From contig CACRSC010000007.1 of assembly GCA_902651635.1 (NCBI GenBank), positions 16,599-69,591 of the forward strand: a stretch of DNA of 52,993 bases, given 5' to 3'. This document shows positions 1 to 11,658 of the stretch, piece after piece; position 1 is the stretch's first letter, and the number at the start of each line of letters is the position of its first letter. The position numbers and the translations under genes are program-made. This DNA comes from Mastigamoeba balamuthi (lineage: Eukaryota; Evosea; Mastigamoebida; Mastigamoebidae). The notes under the pieces were generated by a model. That model was not told the DNA's origin and searched no databases. It saw only the letters and a program-made list of their open reading frames with translations.

Positions 1-132
1 GAGAGTTGTTCTGCTCCTGTGTTGCGTCCTCTCCGGTTCAGATTTTCCCGACCAGAAGATACCACCGCGTGGGGCACCAAGAATCTCACCACCGGGAAAA
101 TATCTTATCGCAGCGCCCGCGCGCAAACAAAA

Positions 133-261
133 ATGGACCCTCACGCGGCGGCGCTCGCAGCTGCAGCGATGCAGGGCCACTCAGGCGTATCCCAGGGCGG
201 CGTGTCGGCCGCCACCGTCGCAGCCGCCGCCGCCGCGGCCCTGCGCGCGCAGCAGATCGCC

Positions 262-294
<33 letters not shown>

Positions 295-1720
295 TCGCAG
301 GGGGGCCAGGCGCCCGCGGGGTCCGCGCAGGCCCAGAGCCCCCAGCAGCAGGCGCGGCACGACCCGCGGCGCGACACGTTCGTGGCGGACCTGTCGCTGC
401 TGCAGGGGCTGCTGCAGACGATCAGGGCCGAGGTCAAGGCGGCGCTGCAGGCGCTGTCGAGCGCGCAGGCGCCCGAGCAGGTCGCGCAGGACGTGCAGAT
501 GCACATGAACGCGGCGCGCGTGACGCTGAACACGCTCTACCACAAGAACGTCGACAACGCGCCCATCATGAGGTCCATGGCGATCGACACCAGGTGCCGA
601 GGAAGCTCTCTGCCGTCAATTGATCCTCGCGGTGGGAACTGGGAATACCGTGAAATTCGGTACCCGCGATTCTCCTGACGTTTTTGGTCGGGGGAAATAC
701 ATCCCAAGCGACGTCACGGCCATGTTCGAGATGTCGCTGGACTCGGAGCGGGCCATCAGGAAGCTGTCGGCGATCGAGGGCGACACGGCCATGCGGCAGT
801 ACGCCCACTGGCTGCAGGTCGACCTCGGCATCACGAACCTCGCGCAGCGCACGGCGTCGCTGCGGCCGCACCTGGGCTTCCCGCGCATCGGGCTCAACCG
901 GGGCTCCGTGCCCTCGACGCAGAGCCTCGGGGCCGAGTCGAACCTCGAGTGGCAGATGGCCACGGTGCCCGCGGACCTCGGGTCGAGGGTGCGGCGCGAG
1001 AAGGGGCCCAGCGGGGCGCCGACGGTGCGGGTGGACGTCGAGGGCGTCATGCACGTGCTGCTGGAGCTCGAGCTGAGGCCCGTCGAGGTCTACCTCGTGC
1101 AGGGGGGCCCGATGCCGCAGCCCGGGCAGCAGCAGCCCGTGACGACGGAGATGTACGCCGTCTCGAGGGTCTGCGTGTGGGGCTACGCCGAGCAGTGCCA
1201 GACGACTGTCTCGTTCCCCGCCTCCAAGATGAAGATCTTCCAGTACATCTCCGAGCTCGGCCGCCAGGCCTCGGCCCTCTTGTGCGTCGTCAGTGTCGTG
1301 CCCTTCCCTCGTCCCCTGCTGCCTGCTCACTGCGACGCGGCTCTGTGGCCACAGCTTCTACGAGATCCCGACGAGGTCGATCACGCAGATGGTGAGATGG
1401 GCCCAGTCGTACAAGAGGCTCTTCTTCGACCCCTGCTGCCAGTGCCAGAGGCACGCCACGCCGCCTATGTTGTGCTGTGCTGTGCTGTGTTTGCGGAAGC
1501 TGAATGAAGAAGGGCGGGGCGGTGTCTGTGCCTCCCTCTTGCTCACTGAGCGCTGTGCGGTTGGGGGGTGCGGTGGCGCAGGGTGCTGTCGGACATCCCC
1601 CAGGGGGACGGGCTGTTCCTGTGCCCGCCGCTGGTGCACGAGCTCAACCACAGCCCGTCGCTCGAGTTCAAGCCCTTCCACCCGCTCTGCTACCGCTACA
1701 CAAACTCCCCCGCGCTCTGA
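133..1720 (+). CDS. MED27: MED27-like Mediator complex subunit
   Basis: Predicted Mediator tail/head subunit acting in the nucleus between activators and RNA polymerase II. Four exons fit in phase: 133-593, 709-1281, 1355-1468, 1582-1720, giving 428 aa. The N-terminus is low complexity (Ala runs, then an 11-residue Gln run near residues 44-54). A helical region with the dense hydrophobic spacing of Mediator subunits follows. The C-terminus carries the Med27 signature: an aromatic/basic helix (MVRWAQSYKRLF), a Cys cluster (C372, C373, C375) and, after the last intron, a pattern ending in FKPFHPLCY that supplies the His/Cys expected in the family's zinc-binding end. The start is the first ATG in frame, preceded by an A-rich stretch. 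Intron 3 begins GTTGTG, an unusual donor. The family call rests on the C-terminal domain; the N-terminal half alone would not be recognisable. Confidence 0.78.
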
Positions 1721-2489
1721 GGGCCAGTTCGACTTCCGCCCGCTCTCGGGGGGCCTCCCTCCTGTCTGCCGGGCGGTGGGACAACAAAGCTGCGTTTGCT
1801 GGTTGTGTTTCAGGCAGCCCATAAGTGCACCTCTGTGTCTGCGCGCGAGTGACTCGATTTCTGGAGACGGAGATCCGGAGATCTGAAGAGGCAAAGGATC
1901 CTTATTGACACAGTCCGACAATTCATGAAGCCAAACCTTTAATCCCTCGCTCCTTTGTGAGAGGGGGTCTGATGCCTACAAACCCCTTCCATCCCACAAC
2001 ACATCTCCCCTTCCCCCTCAAACAGCGGAGAGAGCGGTGATGATAAACTTACGTCCATTACCGAACACAAAACCGTGTGGTCTATCTATGGAGGCTGAGC
2101 TCTCTCTTTTTAAAAAGACTTCGCGAACAGATTTTTCGGACTGAGCTCCGCGAAGACAAGGACGGGCTCGCAGGAACAACTCCAAGTCAGTAACCGGAGA
2201 AGCCAATATGGGAGAAGCTGTGGGGCCAGCTTCCCACAGGTCAGTATCTCGAGATAGATATTTACCCAAAGATATTGATTCACACCATCAGAGTTTTGGG
2301 CTCTCGCACGATCGCGTTCTGTACGTTCTCTCAGGCCCTCCGCCCTCCTCCCCCTTGCGCAGCCCTTGGTGGAGGCTTGCCATACACCCCCCGCACGTCT
2401 CCGTCTTCCTTTCGAGCAAGTGCTACCGCGCACTGAAGAGGCGGTGCGGAAGCGCAGCGAAAACTGACAGAGACGCACAGGTCCCCCCC
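1721..2489. other. Intergenic stretch between MED27-like and DENN genes
   Basis: About 770 bp with short frames only. The middle part (about 1900-2330) is AT-richer than the flanking genes and probably holds the 3' end of the first gene and the promoter of the second. An extra 5' exon of the DENN gene cannot be excluded. I see no RNA gene or repeat. Confidence 0.5.
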
Positions 2490-5125
2490 ATGTCCGAGTC
2501 CCACGCTCCCGAGCGTGGCACCAGCGCCGCCAGGAGCTTCGAGCGGGATCGCGACGCCTCCCGGAAGTCCGACAGCCGCCGCCCTCCCCTCCCCCGACGC
2601 TCTCCCCACCGCCCCCCCGCACCGCCTCTCACAACGCGTCTCGGCGCCCAGGAGACCGCCTCTGGACGCTTTCACGGGCCGCGAGGCCGTGCTGCAGTCG
2701 TTCGCTGTGTGCGGTCCGCGCGGCGGGGCGCGAACTGGCTCTGAGCCAGAGCTGCTGTTCCGGTGGCCCGAGGACGCGAAGCTGCCGGACAGGTTCCTCG
2801 AATTCTGCTTCCCCTCGGCCGAGGGGCCGTCGGCCGAGGCCGGGACGTGCACGACGGCGGCCCTGAGGTCCGTGCTGTTCGGGAACCCGAACCAGAAGCG
2901 CGACCCCTTCGTGTTCACGCTGTCTGGCGAGAAGGACAAGGACAACCTCTACGGTGCGGTCCCGCACTCCCTGGCCTCCCCGCTGCCGCCCTCCCTCCTC
3001 TCCCTCTCTGTGCCCAGGGGAGGGGGCACGCACTGCGATCCCCCATTCGCAGAACACGCAAAAAGACGTCACTGCCCCCCCTGGTGACGTTTCGTCTTCG
3101 AACCACCGCCGTCTCAGGGACACTGCGCTAACCTCTTTCTGCTCAGTATTTTAAGCCGATCGTTTTGGTGTAACGCTCTTTTCCGCCTTCATCTGACGTA
3201 AAACAACGCATCTGACGAGGTCAATCGTGCGGCTGCTAACGCCTGCTTGCGTGGGTGGGGGTCTGGCAGGGCTATGCCTGATGCGGACAGAGGTGGCGTA
3301 CCTGCCTACGTCGTTCGCGCCCGTGCTGGCCGAGGAGGCGCAGGCGATGGCCCAGGCCGCCCGCGAGAGCGGCCAGCACCCGCTCGTCAGCCGCTGCTAC
3401 TGCCTCATCTCGCACTTCCCCGTCCTCCCGCTCCTCCACGACATGCTCCTCGCCCTCATGAGTCCGCTCCCCGTCCACCTCGGCCCCCCCCGGCCTCCCC
3501 AGAGTACTCACTTGGCGCTCTGCCCTGCTACAGCTGAGGACTCGCTGCTGTGCGCCGAGCGGTACGTCAAGTTCATCGAGGACGTGTCGCCTGCGGGGTC
3601 GGCGACGGCGGCGACGCCCACCGGACCGGTAGCGCCGGCGGCCCCAGCGGCCCCCGCGGCGGTCGTGTCGCCGTCGCCGCGTCCGTCGTTCGACTTTGAG
3701 CGCCCGCGGCTGGCCGCCGTGCTCTCCGCGTTCACCGCCCCGCGCGAGGTCCCCTCGTCGTCGTCGTCGGGCAGCAGCGGCTCGCAGCCCCCGTCGCAGG
3801 CCTCGAGCCCCCTGCACGTGCTGTTCCTGCCGACGCCCATCCCCGCGCAGTCGCCCGCGGCGATCCTGCAGCAGCCGCAGCCGCAGCAGCAGCACGGGCA
3901 GACGAGGTCGCCGGCGGCCGCGTCGAGCACGTCGCCCGAGATGATGCCCAACTTCGCGGTGACGCCGTCGAGCCAGGCGCCCACGCCGCCGCTGCAGCAG
4001 TCGCTCGCGCTGCCCCCGGCCACGCCGCTGCCCGTCGTCTCGCCCGCGCTGCCGCCGTCGCCCCCGGTGTCGACCGCCGTCGCCGCGGCGTCTGTGCTGC
4101 GCGAGATGCTGCAGAAGGAGCAGAAGAGCGGCGGCACGTCGGGGCGACAAGAGGGCGCCGGGGAGGAGGCGCATGAGGGGAAGCAGCAGCAGGAGAGCCT
4201 CACGGACAGCATCAAGGGCACGGAGCGGCTGCTGTCGCTGCTCGAGTACTGCTCGGCGACGATACGCACGCCCGCGCCGGGCGACACGATGCACTACAGG
4301 TTCCCGTCGTCGCCGCAGTACCGCAGCTGGCGGTGCCCGACGGCGCCGTCGTCGAGCGAGTGCGCGGCGGCGATCGTCAGCGAGTGGGCGCTGCTGACGC
4401 TCTTCGAGCGCCTGTCGCTCGAGAACGTGCTGCGCGTGTTCAGCACGCTCATGTGCGAGCGCAGCCTGCTCATCGTCTGCGACCACGCGCCGACGCTCAC
4501 GGCCGTCGCGCTCTCGACGACGCCGCTGGCGCGCCCGCTGCTCTGGCAGGGCCTCTTCATCTCGCTGCTGCCGCACTCGCTGCACGACGTGCTCGACGCC
4601 CCGGTGCCCTACGTCATCGGGACGACGGGGCTCGACGGCCCCGCGCCCGAGGGCGTCATCATGCTCGACGTCCTCAAGGACCAGATGCAGAACTACGGCG
4701 GGCCGCTGCCGCCGCTGCCAGACGGCCGCGTGCTGTTCCAGAGGCTGCGCGCGCTGCACACGCAGGCGCGCACGCTGGCGCTGGCGGCGGCGTCGCAGCC
4801 CCGCGCCCCGCAGTCGCAGCAGCAGCGCGCGAACCTCTCGCACGCCATCGCGGAGAAGTTCCGCGAGTACACCGAGTGGCTGCTGGCGCAGGTGACGACG
4901 CACTTCAGGCAGATGCTCACCAAGGCGCAGAAGGCGGCCCGCGCGCCGGGAAGCACGCCGCAGCGCGTCACACAGGAGGCGCTGGCCAACAGCTTCTCGT
5001 CGAGCGCGCAGCAGCAGAACAGGGCGTTCACCAAGGCGTTCCTCATGTCACAGATGTTCGCGACGTATTTCCACAGGCACCTCGACGTCATGCAGCCTCC
5101 GGCGACGCTCGCCCCGCGCCGTTGA
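2490..5125 (+). CDS. DENN-domain protein (putative Rab GDP/GTP exchange factor)
   Basis: DENN proteins activate Rab GTPases on membranes. The model join(2490-2514, 2576-2953, 3270-3461, 3534-5125) is in phase and gives 728 aa. The upstream part (uDENN) shows VLQSFAVCG, then FLEFCFP and FVFTLSGEKDKDNLYG, which joins across a 316-nt intron to LCLMRTEVAYLPT. The core continues with CYCLISHFPVLPLLHDML. A long Pro/Ala/Ser/Gln-rich insertion of roughly 250 residues follows. The cDENN signature is then clear: MCERSLLIV, LLWQGLFISLLPHSLHDVLDA and APVPYVIG. A C-terminal helical segment ends at 5125. The first exon is tentative: the ATG at 2490 is in a different frame from the uDENN exon and needs the 61-nt intron proposed here. 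The intron at 3462-3533 is also optional, since the frame stays open through it. Subfamily not assigned. Confidence 0.82.
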
Positions 5126-5369
5126 AAGAGAGAGAGAGAGTCGGTGTGTTACGGTCGCGCGTGCGGAGCAGCGCAATTGTCCCATGTTCGTTCTTGAGCA
5201 AAATCAACCCAAAGCCCGTCTTTCTGTAACCCAAGTTCTGGCTCACCGCACGCGTGCTCTTCCAATCCGATCGCGCAGTTGCTCGACTATGAGACCTCGA
5301 ACTGCGGCAGTTGCTCGATGCTGTCATACTGCCTGCGTTACTCGCAAACTCACATCAGGAGTCAGCTGA
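5126..5369. other. Spacer between DENN gene and palindrome
   Basis: No gene is visible. It contains a short GA run just after the stop codon and an 11-bp direct repeat (CAGTTGCTCGA) at about 5278 and 5309. Its last bases, GTCAGCTGAC at 5361-5370, are themselves palindromic and abut the outer end of the left palindrome arm. Confidence 0.45.
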
Positions 5370-6215
5370 CCGGATTCCAGAAGATTTCTTGGATATTTTC
5401 GGGGCAGAGGGCGCAGGGTCGCTTCGTTGGCCGATGACGTATCGGCCGGGGAAGATCGGCGTGCGCCCCAGCCACCTCAGCACTTTTCTTGTACTCGCTC
5501 TCAAGCACACCCCAGCCTCCCCCGGCTTCCCCTCACCACGTCGGGCCCTCACCGACCCTCGGGGCAGCTTCCCCCGACAGTGCGCTCTGACGCGGTCCTC
5601 GCGGGCACTCGAGACCCCTCCGCCCTTCTCTGGTGCACAGCGCGCTTCTCACAACAGCGACAGCGCCAAGACGAACCAACGCTCACGCTCTGCTGCTCGT
5701 GCGCGCTCAGGTGCGAGCGAGGGCCCCGGGCGACGCGGACGAGCACGTGCAGAGTCAAGACGACGGGCCCGCAGGGACAACGAAGCCGCGGCGAACGCGC
5801 GGAGGAACCGAGCGCACGCCACGCCGTGTCCCTGTGCCTCTTCGTGGTCAGCGCACCCCCGGCATTTCCGCACTCGGCTCGCTCGCTGTTCGCGCACTCG
5901 CCGACCGCCACCGAACGCTTCGTCGCCCACTCGTGTGCGCGCCCCTCCTCCCACGCCACGCCGCAGGTGTCGTCATCGACTGACACGTCACACCCGAAGA
6001 TGACGAATCGCAGCGAGCCCGGGAGAGCGCTTCGGATGACGTGGACTTTGTCATCATCCGCGCCGTCGCCCCGACCAGACGCGCGTGCGCCACAGAGTCG
6101 ACTGGGCGTCGTCCTGACGATACGCCAGCGTCATCTCTTCGCGGGGCGGGTGGCCAGGGAGCCGGGGACGCGGGGCGGGGAGCGGGCAGAGCGGAGCGCG
6201 AGCGCAGCCACGGAG

Positions 6216-7400
6216 GGGACGCAGCGGCTGGGCGGGAGACGAAGGGCAGCTCCAGGAACCCCCGACGAGCCCACGCTGGAAGCGGCTGCACGGCCCTGGC
6301 GCCCCGACGCCAGCGGGCGTGCAAGTACCCCGCCAGCGCCCGGCCAGCGGGCGGACTGACTGCCACCGTGTCTCCGGCGCCCAAGTTCCCCCCCTCCCCT
6401 CCGCGGCGGCGGCAATCGGTCGCCCCGCGGCAACAGACAGCGGGCACAGCGGGTACTGCGCGCCGCAACGCAAACTCAGAGTCCAACTGACCGGCACGCG
6501 CACAGGCAACGCGGAGGACCTTCCACTGCCATGCCTCAGGGCGACTCGGTTCCTCATCGCCGCGCGTCCGGTCCCGATCGTGGCGATGCTGTCTGTCTCG
6601 GGTGTTGCCCTTCGCTGTCAAGCCTGTGCGTTGCCCTCCCAGCGCTTGTTTCTGCGACACTCAAAGCCCTGCCCACAGAGTCAAACGCAGACAGGGCACG
6701 TGCCGCCCCGGGGGGGACGCAGCGGCTGGGCGGGAGACGAAGGGCAGCTCCAGGAACCCCCGCGAGCCCACGCTGGAAGCGGCTGCACGGCCCTGGCGCC
6801 CCGACGCCAGCGGGCGTGCAAGTACCCCGCCAGCGCCCGGCCAGCGGGCGGACTGACTGCCACCGTGTCTCCGGCGCCCAAGTTCCCCCCCTCCCCTCCG
6901 CGGCGGCGGCAATCGGTCGCCCCGCGGCAACAGACAGCGGGCACAGCGGGTACTGCGCGCCGCAACGCAAACTCAGAGTCCAACTGACCGGCACGCGCAC
7001 AGGCAACGCGGAGGACCTTCCACTGCCATGCCTCAGGGCGACTCGGTTCCTCATCGCCGCGCGTCCGGTCCCGATCGTGGCGATGCTGTCTGTCTCGGGT
7101 GTTGCCCTTCGCTGTCAAGCCTGTGCGTTGCCCTCCCAGCGCTTGTTTCTGCGACACTCAAAGCCCTGCCCACAGAGTCAAACGCAGACAGGGCACGTGC
7201 CGCCCCGGGGGGGACGCAGCGGCTGGGCGGGAGACGAAGGGCAGCTCCAGGAACCCCCGCGAGCCCACGCTGGAAGCGGCTGCACGGCCCTGGCGCCCCG
7301 ACGCCAGCGGGCGTGCAAGTACCCCACCAGCGCCCGGCCAGCGGGCGGACTGACTGCCACCGTGTCTCCGTGCGCCCAAGTTCCCCCCCTCCCCTCCGGG
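6216..7400. repeat. Tandem duplication, ~497-bp unit, 2.4 copies
   Basis: The unit starting GACGCAGCGGCTGGGCGGG occurs at 6216, again at about 6713 and partly again at about 7210, a constant step of 497 bp. Copies are nearly identical; the third stops matching near 7400. The right palindrome arm holds a single full unit plus the partial one, so the duplication arose in the left arm after the arms formed, or was lost on the right. Confidence 0.93.
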
Positions 7401-9011
7401 GTGGCGGCGGCCGTGGAGGCGCGCGACAGGGGTGGGCGCGGTAGCGGCGGGGCGGGAGGCCCGGGGGAAGGCAGCGGCTGTGCCGCAGGCGACGACGCGG
7501 AAGCCTCCATGTGTGCCCTCGCCAGCCCTGGTTGGAAGCGGCTGCATGGCCGCGGTGCACAGACACCTGCGGGCGTGCAAGTACCCCACCAACTCTCGGC
7601 GGCGGCCAGCGGCGGAGCTCCGCAGAGTCTGCGGCGCAAGTTCCCCCCCTTCCCCTGCTGCCCTCGTGCCCTGTCGCTGCCGCGCTGCGAGGGGGCTCGG
7701 CCGGTCCCAGTGCCCTACTTGGACGAGCAATTACGACACGGAAACCCAACAACCAAGGCTGGGGGCGCCAGTCCCACCAGCGCGCTCAGAGGGCGAGGCG
7801 TGTGCGAGCTCTGGCATTGTTGTCCAACAAAGAAGCTCAATACATCGGGCTCGGGGCTCTGGCACCCGTTTCATCTTTGCTTGCAGGGATGCCCTTCGGA
7901 AAATCGTAACCCTCGCTGACTGCTCAGACCGCACAGATTCGTCGTTGGTCGCGAACTTCTTTGAAGGTGCTCAAGCTGGTGGGGGCAAGACAGCGGAGGA
8001 AAGGCATTGTTGCTTTTTGAAAAAGGGCCCGCCGATGGTTTGTTTGACATTGACTCTGTGGCGAACACGGATGGTGTGTGTGCTTGATTCGGTGGTATTT
8101 GGTTTGTTGACTTAACACGGCGGTCTTGCCACTGCCTCTGTCGCCGATGAGCGAGCACACGACGCCCAGTGATGGCGTTTGCGCACAAACTTCACGACGA
8201 ACTGCGCGGCACGCGGAGATGTCGTTCGAGATCGCGACCAACGTGGCCCACAGACCGGCGCCCAGGTGCGGCCGAGAGGTCCGAGAGAGGGGGGGAACTT
8301 GGACCGGGGGGATGACGTCGGAGCTCCAGCCGCTTCCGCCGAGGGATGGGGGGGATTTGCACAAACCGCAGGCGCGTGAGCGCCAGGGCCATGCAGCCGC
8401 TTCCAACCAGGGCTGGTGGGGAACTTGGAGGCACCGACGTCTTTGTTCCCGGCCCAGCCGCTGCGTCTCTCGGGAGCCTCTGGAGCGTCTGGAGCACGGC
8501 TGCGGCCAACTGCGGCACAAACACCCCCGAGTCAACGAAAATACCCGCCGGGCGGGGAAAAAATGGCAAAGAACTCACAGGGCGTTGTGCGCCTGGTCGT
8601 TGCCGTTGGATGTCGGTATCGGCGACGCCACACATGCGGCGCGACGACGATCTCCCGGCTGTCCGAGAATGAGGGGCAGCTGGACTTGCTGCGGGGTTCT
8701 CGAGTGAGCGGTCAGGGCCGACAGAGCGCGGGAGAGCAGAGAGGAGATGTTGGGGGGCAGAGGGGGTCTACGTCTTCTGAGCGCAGGTCGCGAGGCAGAG
8801 GCGCGACTGGTCGTCAGGCGCGCACGCGGGGCTGGTGGCTGAGCCAGAACGACGGAGAAGGGCGCGGGGGCATGGCGGGTCAGGTCGGGAGGAGGGCGTG
8901 GAGCTCCAGCCGCCTCCGCCGAGAGTTGGGGGGGATTTGCACGCCCGCGGACGCGTGAGCGACCGGACCATGCAGCCGCTTCCAACCAGGGCTGGTGGGG
9001 TACTTGGAGGC
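6272..9011. repeat. Family of ~75-bp interspersed modules, both orientations
   Basis: A module with core GGAAGCGGCTGCA(C/T)GG, then GCGGGCGTGCAAGTACCCC, recurs at about 6272, 6770, 7267 and 7521 on the plus strand. It is inverted at about 8345-8428 and 8922-9011. A second element, AAGTTCCCCCCCTCCCC, follows at about 6383, 6880, 7377 and 7640 and appears inverted near 8290. Because both orientations occur within one arm, each arm is itself partly self-complementary. The same set is mirrored in the right arm. Confidence 0.85.
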
Positions 9012-9304
9012 TTCACGCCGCATGCCCCCCGACGTGTTGACCGCCTTGCCTGCGCCTCGACCGTGACCGGACCTGCGTGCGGGTGGACAGGCCGTCGTTG
9101 AGTTGCGTTCCGTCAAAAGGCCGGAAAAAAACCGTGGGACGGGGCGAGGGAGCGAGGGGCCGAGCAGAACGCACAGAAGAACCTCGCGGGGGCGACAAAG
9201 AGGCGACAGAGAGACGGGACAAAGCGGGTGTGGTGCGAGCTGGCATGGGGATCACCGACAAGGAGGGTGTGCAATAAAATGAGGCTCTCTGTTGGCGCCA
9301 AGCC

Positions 9305-9311
9305 ATTTATA
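9305..9311 (-). promoter_or_regulatory. TATA-box-like motif in left arm
   Basis: The minus strand reads GCTATAAATGG here, mirrored on the plus strand at 13008-13013 in the right arm. A Kozak-free ATG overlaps it and no convincing gene follows, so it may be the promoter of an untranslated or dead gene. Weak evidence. Confidence 0.2.
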
Positions 9312-10666
9312 GCAACCAAATCTCGCCCCGATATTGCCAACCGCTCTTTCCCGTCCACGTGGCGTCGGGTGACGCAACCCGAGTCCGAATCGCTGGAATC
9401 TCCCCGCGACGGTACGCCACGGAAACGGCACCGCGGTTTGCGCGGGAAAGCCTGCCCCCCGGCATCCCGCAGCTTGTACGGTGCCTCGGCACACGCTCAG
9501 CCCTCGCCCAGAGCCCAGTGGCCAGCGGCAGTGCACAAGGGCCACCGCGATGCTTGCAGAGGCGCCAGAGCAGCTTCCGTAGCGTAGTTCGGATGCGCGC
9601 CCCCCGCCACCCGCAACATCGGGCCCGGCGCGGCATTCCGCACCCGCACGCGCCGCAGACGGCGCACAAGCTTCAAGGCACCCATGCGCACCCGCCGAGA
9701 TGAGAGCGAAGACACAAGAGGGAACGGAACAAAGCCCAATGGGCACCGATCCCCCAGCGGAGCAACTGCTCAGCCAGGGGCGATATCTCTCCCCCACGGC
9801 GGCGCACAGGTGCGAATATTCGTAGCGCCGAGTGCGTTCACTCGGGCTGCTGTGCACTCCTGTCCCCCGCCCCCTCCTTCCGCCCCTCCTCCTCTCGCCG
9901 ATCCACTGCCTGCGCCCTGCGTTTGTTCCGGCACCTCCGGGCCCAATCCCCCCAAACCGCTATCCTCTTCCCGCTCTCGACAGATGCTCCGCGTAACTCG
10001 GTTTCTGCCCCCGCACCCCTCGCTCCGCAGCAGCCTCTTGTGCTGAGCCCAGTGCAGGCGGGCACATCAAGCTCAAGGCCCCCGGCTTGGGATCGCACGT
10101 TTTCCGTGCCCGATGGGCGCGATCTATTTCCGGGTGCACACACGAATTGCCCAAACCAAACCCAATACACCATACAATCGCAACCCGATAGCCCCGGCAT
10201 TTCCTCTTCTTAGCAACCGTATTTCAACTGCATTTACCACCGATCTGAACGATACTCTCTGAGGGAAGAACGGGCATAGATTGTGTCCTTAAATTACCAG
10301 TAAGATAGGAGCTGCATTGATCTGCCTTGCTTCCTGCAGACAGCGCACTGCCGTTTGTGTGTCACGCAGCTGTTTGTACATATGAATATCAAAAGAGATA
10401 ACACCTTTTAGGAGAGAACTCAAGCTTAGGTGCGGTTTCCCCATCGCGGAGTTGCTGCTGTGTGAGTGTCCTGCTTTGAAGCAGAGTAAGCACAACTGAG
10501 TGGCAAACACGGAGGCTGCTTGTCACACATGGAAATCAGAGTGACGTGGCACATACACTGAGAATCATTACTGTGGGCGCACTTCAGCTTCCGCAAACTC
10601 ATAGATCGCTTGCAGGTCCATGAGTTCAGGCTCGACCGCAAATAATTGTCCATATGAAGAGAAGTA

Positions 10667-11658
10667 CAGTGCGAATTACAACCAACTAGCCCACCTTATT
10701 TCTTCAAATACAATTCGACCATACTTTTTATCATGTGTTTTGTTCCGAGGGCAAATCCTGATCTAGTATGCAGTGTAGTCTCCCTTGGCCTCCAGGACTG
10801 CTTGCAACCGAGCAGGCAATGAAGAAACCAATTTTGAGCATACCCCTGAGAGAGAGAGACTTCCACTCTTTTCTGAGGCAACACATCAATGCCTTCATAG
10901 ATTAAGGGTTTGCCTCAGTCACCTTAGCCTTCAGGATGCCCCAGGCATTTTCTATTCCATTGAGGTCAGGGCTGCATGCTGACCAAGGGAGGCAGGTGAT
11001 GTTGTTTTTGGCTTTTCATTGGCAGCACATTTGACTGGTTTGTTTACTGTCATTGTTCTCTGCCAGAAGCCACTCTACCTGATCATCCCATAAGCCTGGC
11101 GAATTGAAGGCAGGAGAGCCCTCTGACTGATGTTACACATCTTTTCGGAATTGAGATTCCCCTGGAAGATGTGAAGCCATCCAAACCCATGTGAGGAAAA
11201 TGCTGCGCACTGAACGCTCTGTTTTTTCGTGAAGCTACCGGATTAACGCGCAGTAAACGTCGAATTCCTCGGAGATGTTTTGCGATCAGATCCAACGGCC
11301 CAGATACTATGTAGCATGTGTTTCACTGTTCAGTGACTTCCTGGATTGCCACAGGCAGAATTATTCCTTCCAGAGGTGGTCGGTACACGTGAGAGCCACA
11401 GTGGCCCTTGCACCAGGAAGCATAGGACGAGCTGTGTGTCCACCACATCAGATGCAGAGCGAGAGGTAGTTGAAGGTACTTATGAGTGCCTGCCGGGGGG
11501 GGGGTCCATTGGTGTGAGTGTCCCGGTCACATAACTGGCCAAAAACTGCAGTAATGAGAAGATTCCAGAATCACTTGCTCTTCAGTATAAGTAATGCCAG
11601 AATGCTGTGCGTACACTATTGGGCTTTCAGTTGTACACTACAGCCTCCCGGATACAGC
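10667..11658. repeat. Unpaired spacer (loop) of the giant palindrome
   Basis: This 992-bp stretch has no inverted partner. It is clearly poorer in GC and in CpG than the arms. It contains the degenerate Tc1/mariner sequence described separately and a G9 homopolymer near 11500. Confidence 0.85.
10760..11300 (-). mobile_element. Degenerate Tc1/mariner-type transposase fragment
   Basis: Minus-strand translation gives ENNDSKQTS followed, after one in-frame stop, by SPDLNGIENAWGILK. These match the second catalytic Asp region (DNDxxHTS) and the last catalytic Asp/Glu region (SPDLNPIENxWG) of IS630/Tc1/mariner DDE transposases. Stops interrupt the frame on both sides and no N-terminal DNA-binding region is recognisable, so this is a fossil covering about the C-terminal half. 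I could not find convincing terminal inverted repeats of a normal Tc1 element; the flanks are the palindrome arms. Confidence 0.82.

Larger units (their letters stand above)
5370..10666. repeat. Left arm of giant inverted repeat (~5.3 kb)
   Basis: Read on the opposite strand, this segment matches 11659-16454 almost base for base. The outer junction is CCGGATTCCAGAAG at 5370; the inner junction is near 10666 (CATATGAAGAGAAGTA). The arm differs from its partner by scattered substitutions, 1-3 bp indels and one large difference, an extra ~497-bp tandem copy at 6.2-7.2 kb. Open frames in the arm are long only because the DNA is GC-rich; none shows a recognisable family, a consistent codon preference or splice structure. 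A Walker A-like peptide (GDRGSGKT) can be read on the minus strand at about 8119-8152 and may be a fossil. Identity of the arms is high enough to suggest recent duplication or ongoing gene conversion. Confidence 0.95.

Noticed and set aside
2515-2600. GTG at 2515 as start of the DENN protein
   Set aside because: Non-ATG initiation is unlikely in a eukaryote; an ATG at 2490 plus a short intron, or an upstream exon, explains the frame.
3272-4903. 543-codon minus-strand frame opposite the DENN gene
   Set aside because: Arg-rich shadow of the GC-rich coding strand; the plus strand carries clear DENN motifs.
6272-9011. CRISPR-like array from the recurring modules
   Set aside because: Copies are irregularly spaced, in both orientations, imperfect, and in a eukaryotic context.
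5427-9101. Many long open frames in the left palindrome arm (up to ~460 codons), and their mirror images in the right arm
   Set aside because: They overlap in several frames on both strands, are rich in Arg/Pro/Ala as expected for random GC-rich DNA, cross the tandem repeat units, and show no domain or splice structure.
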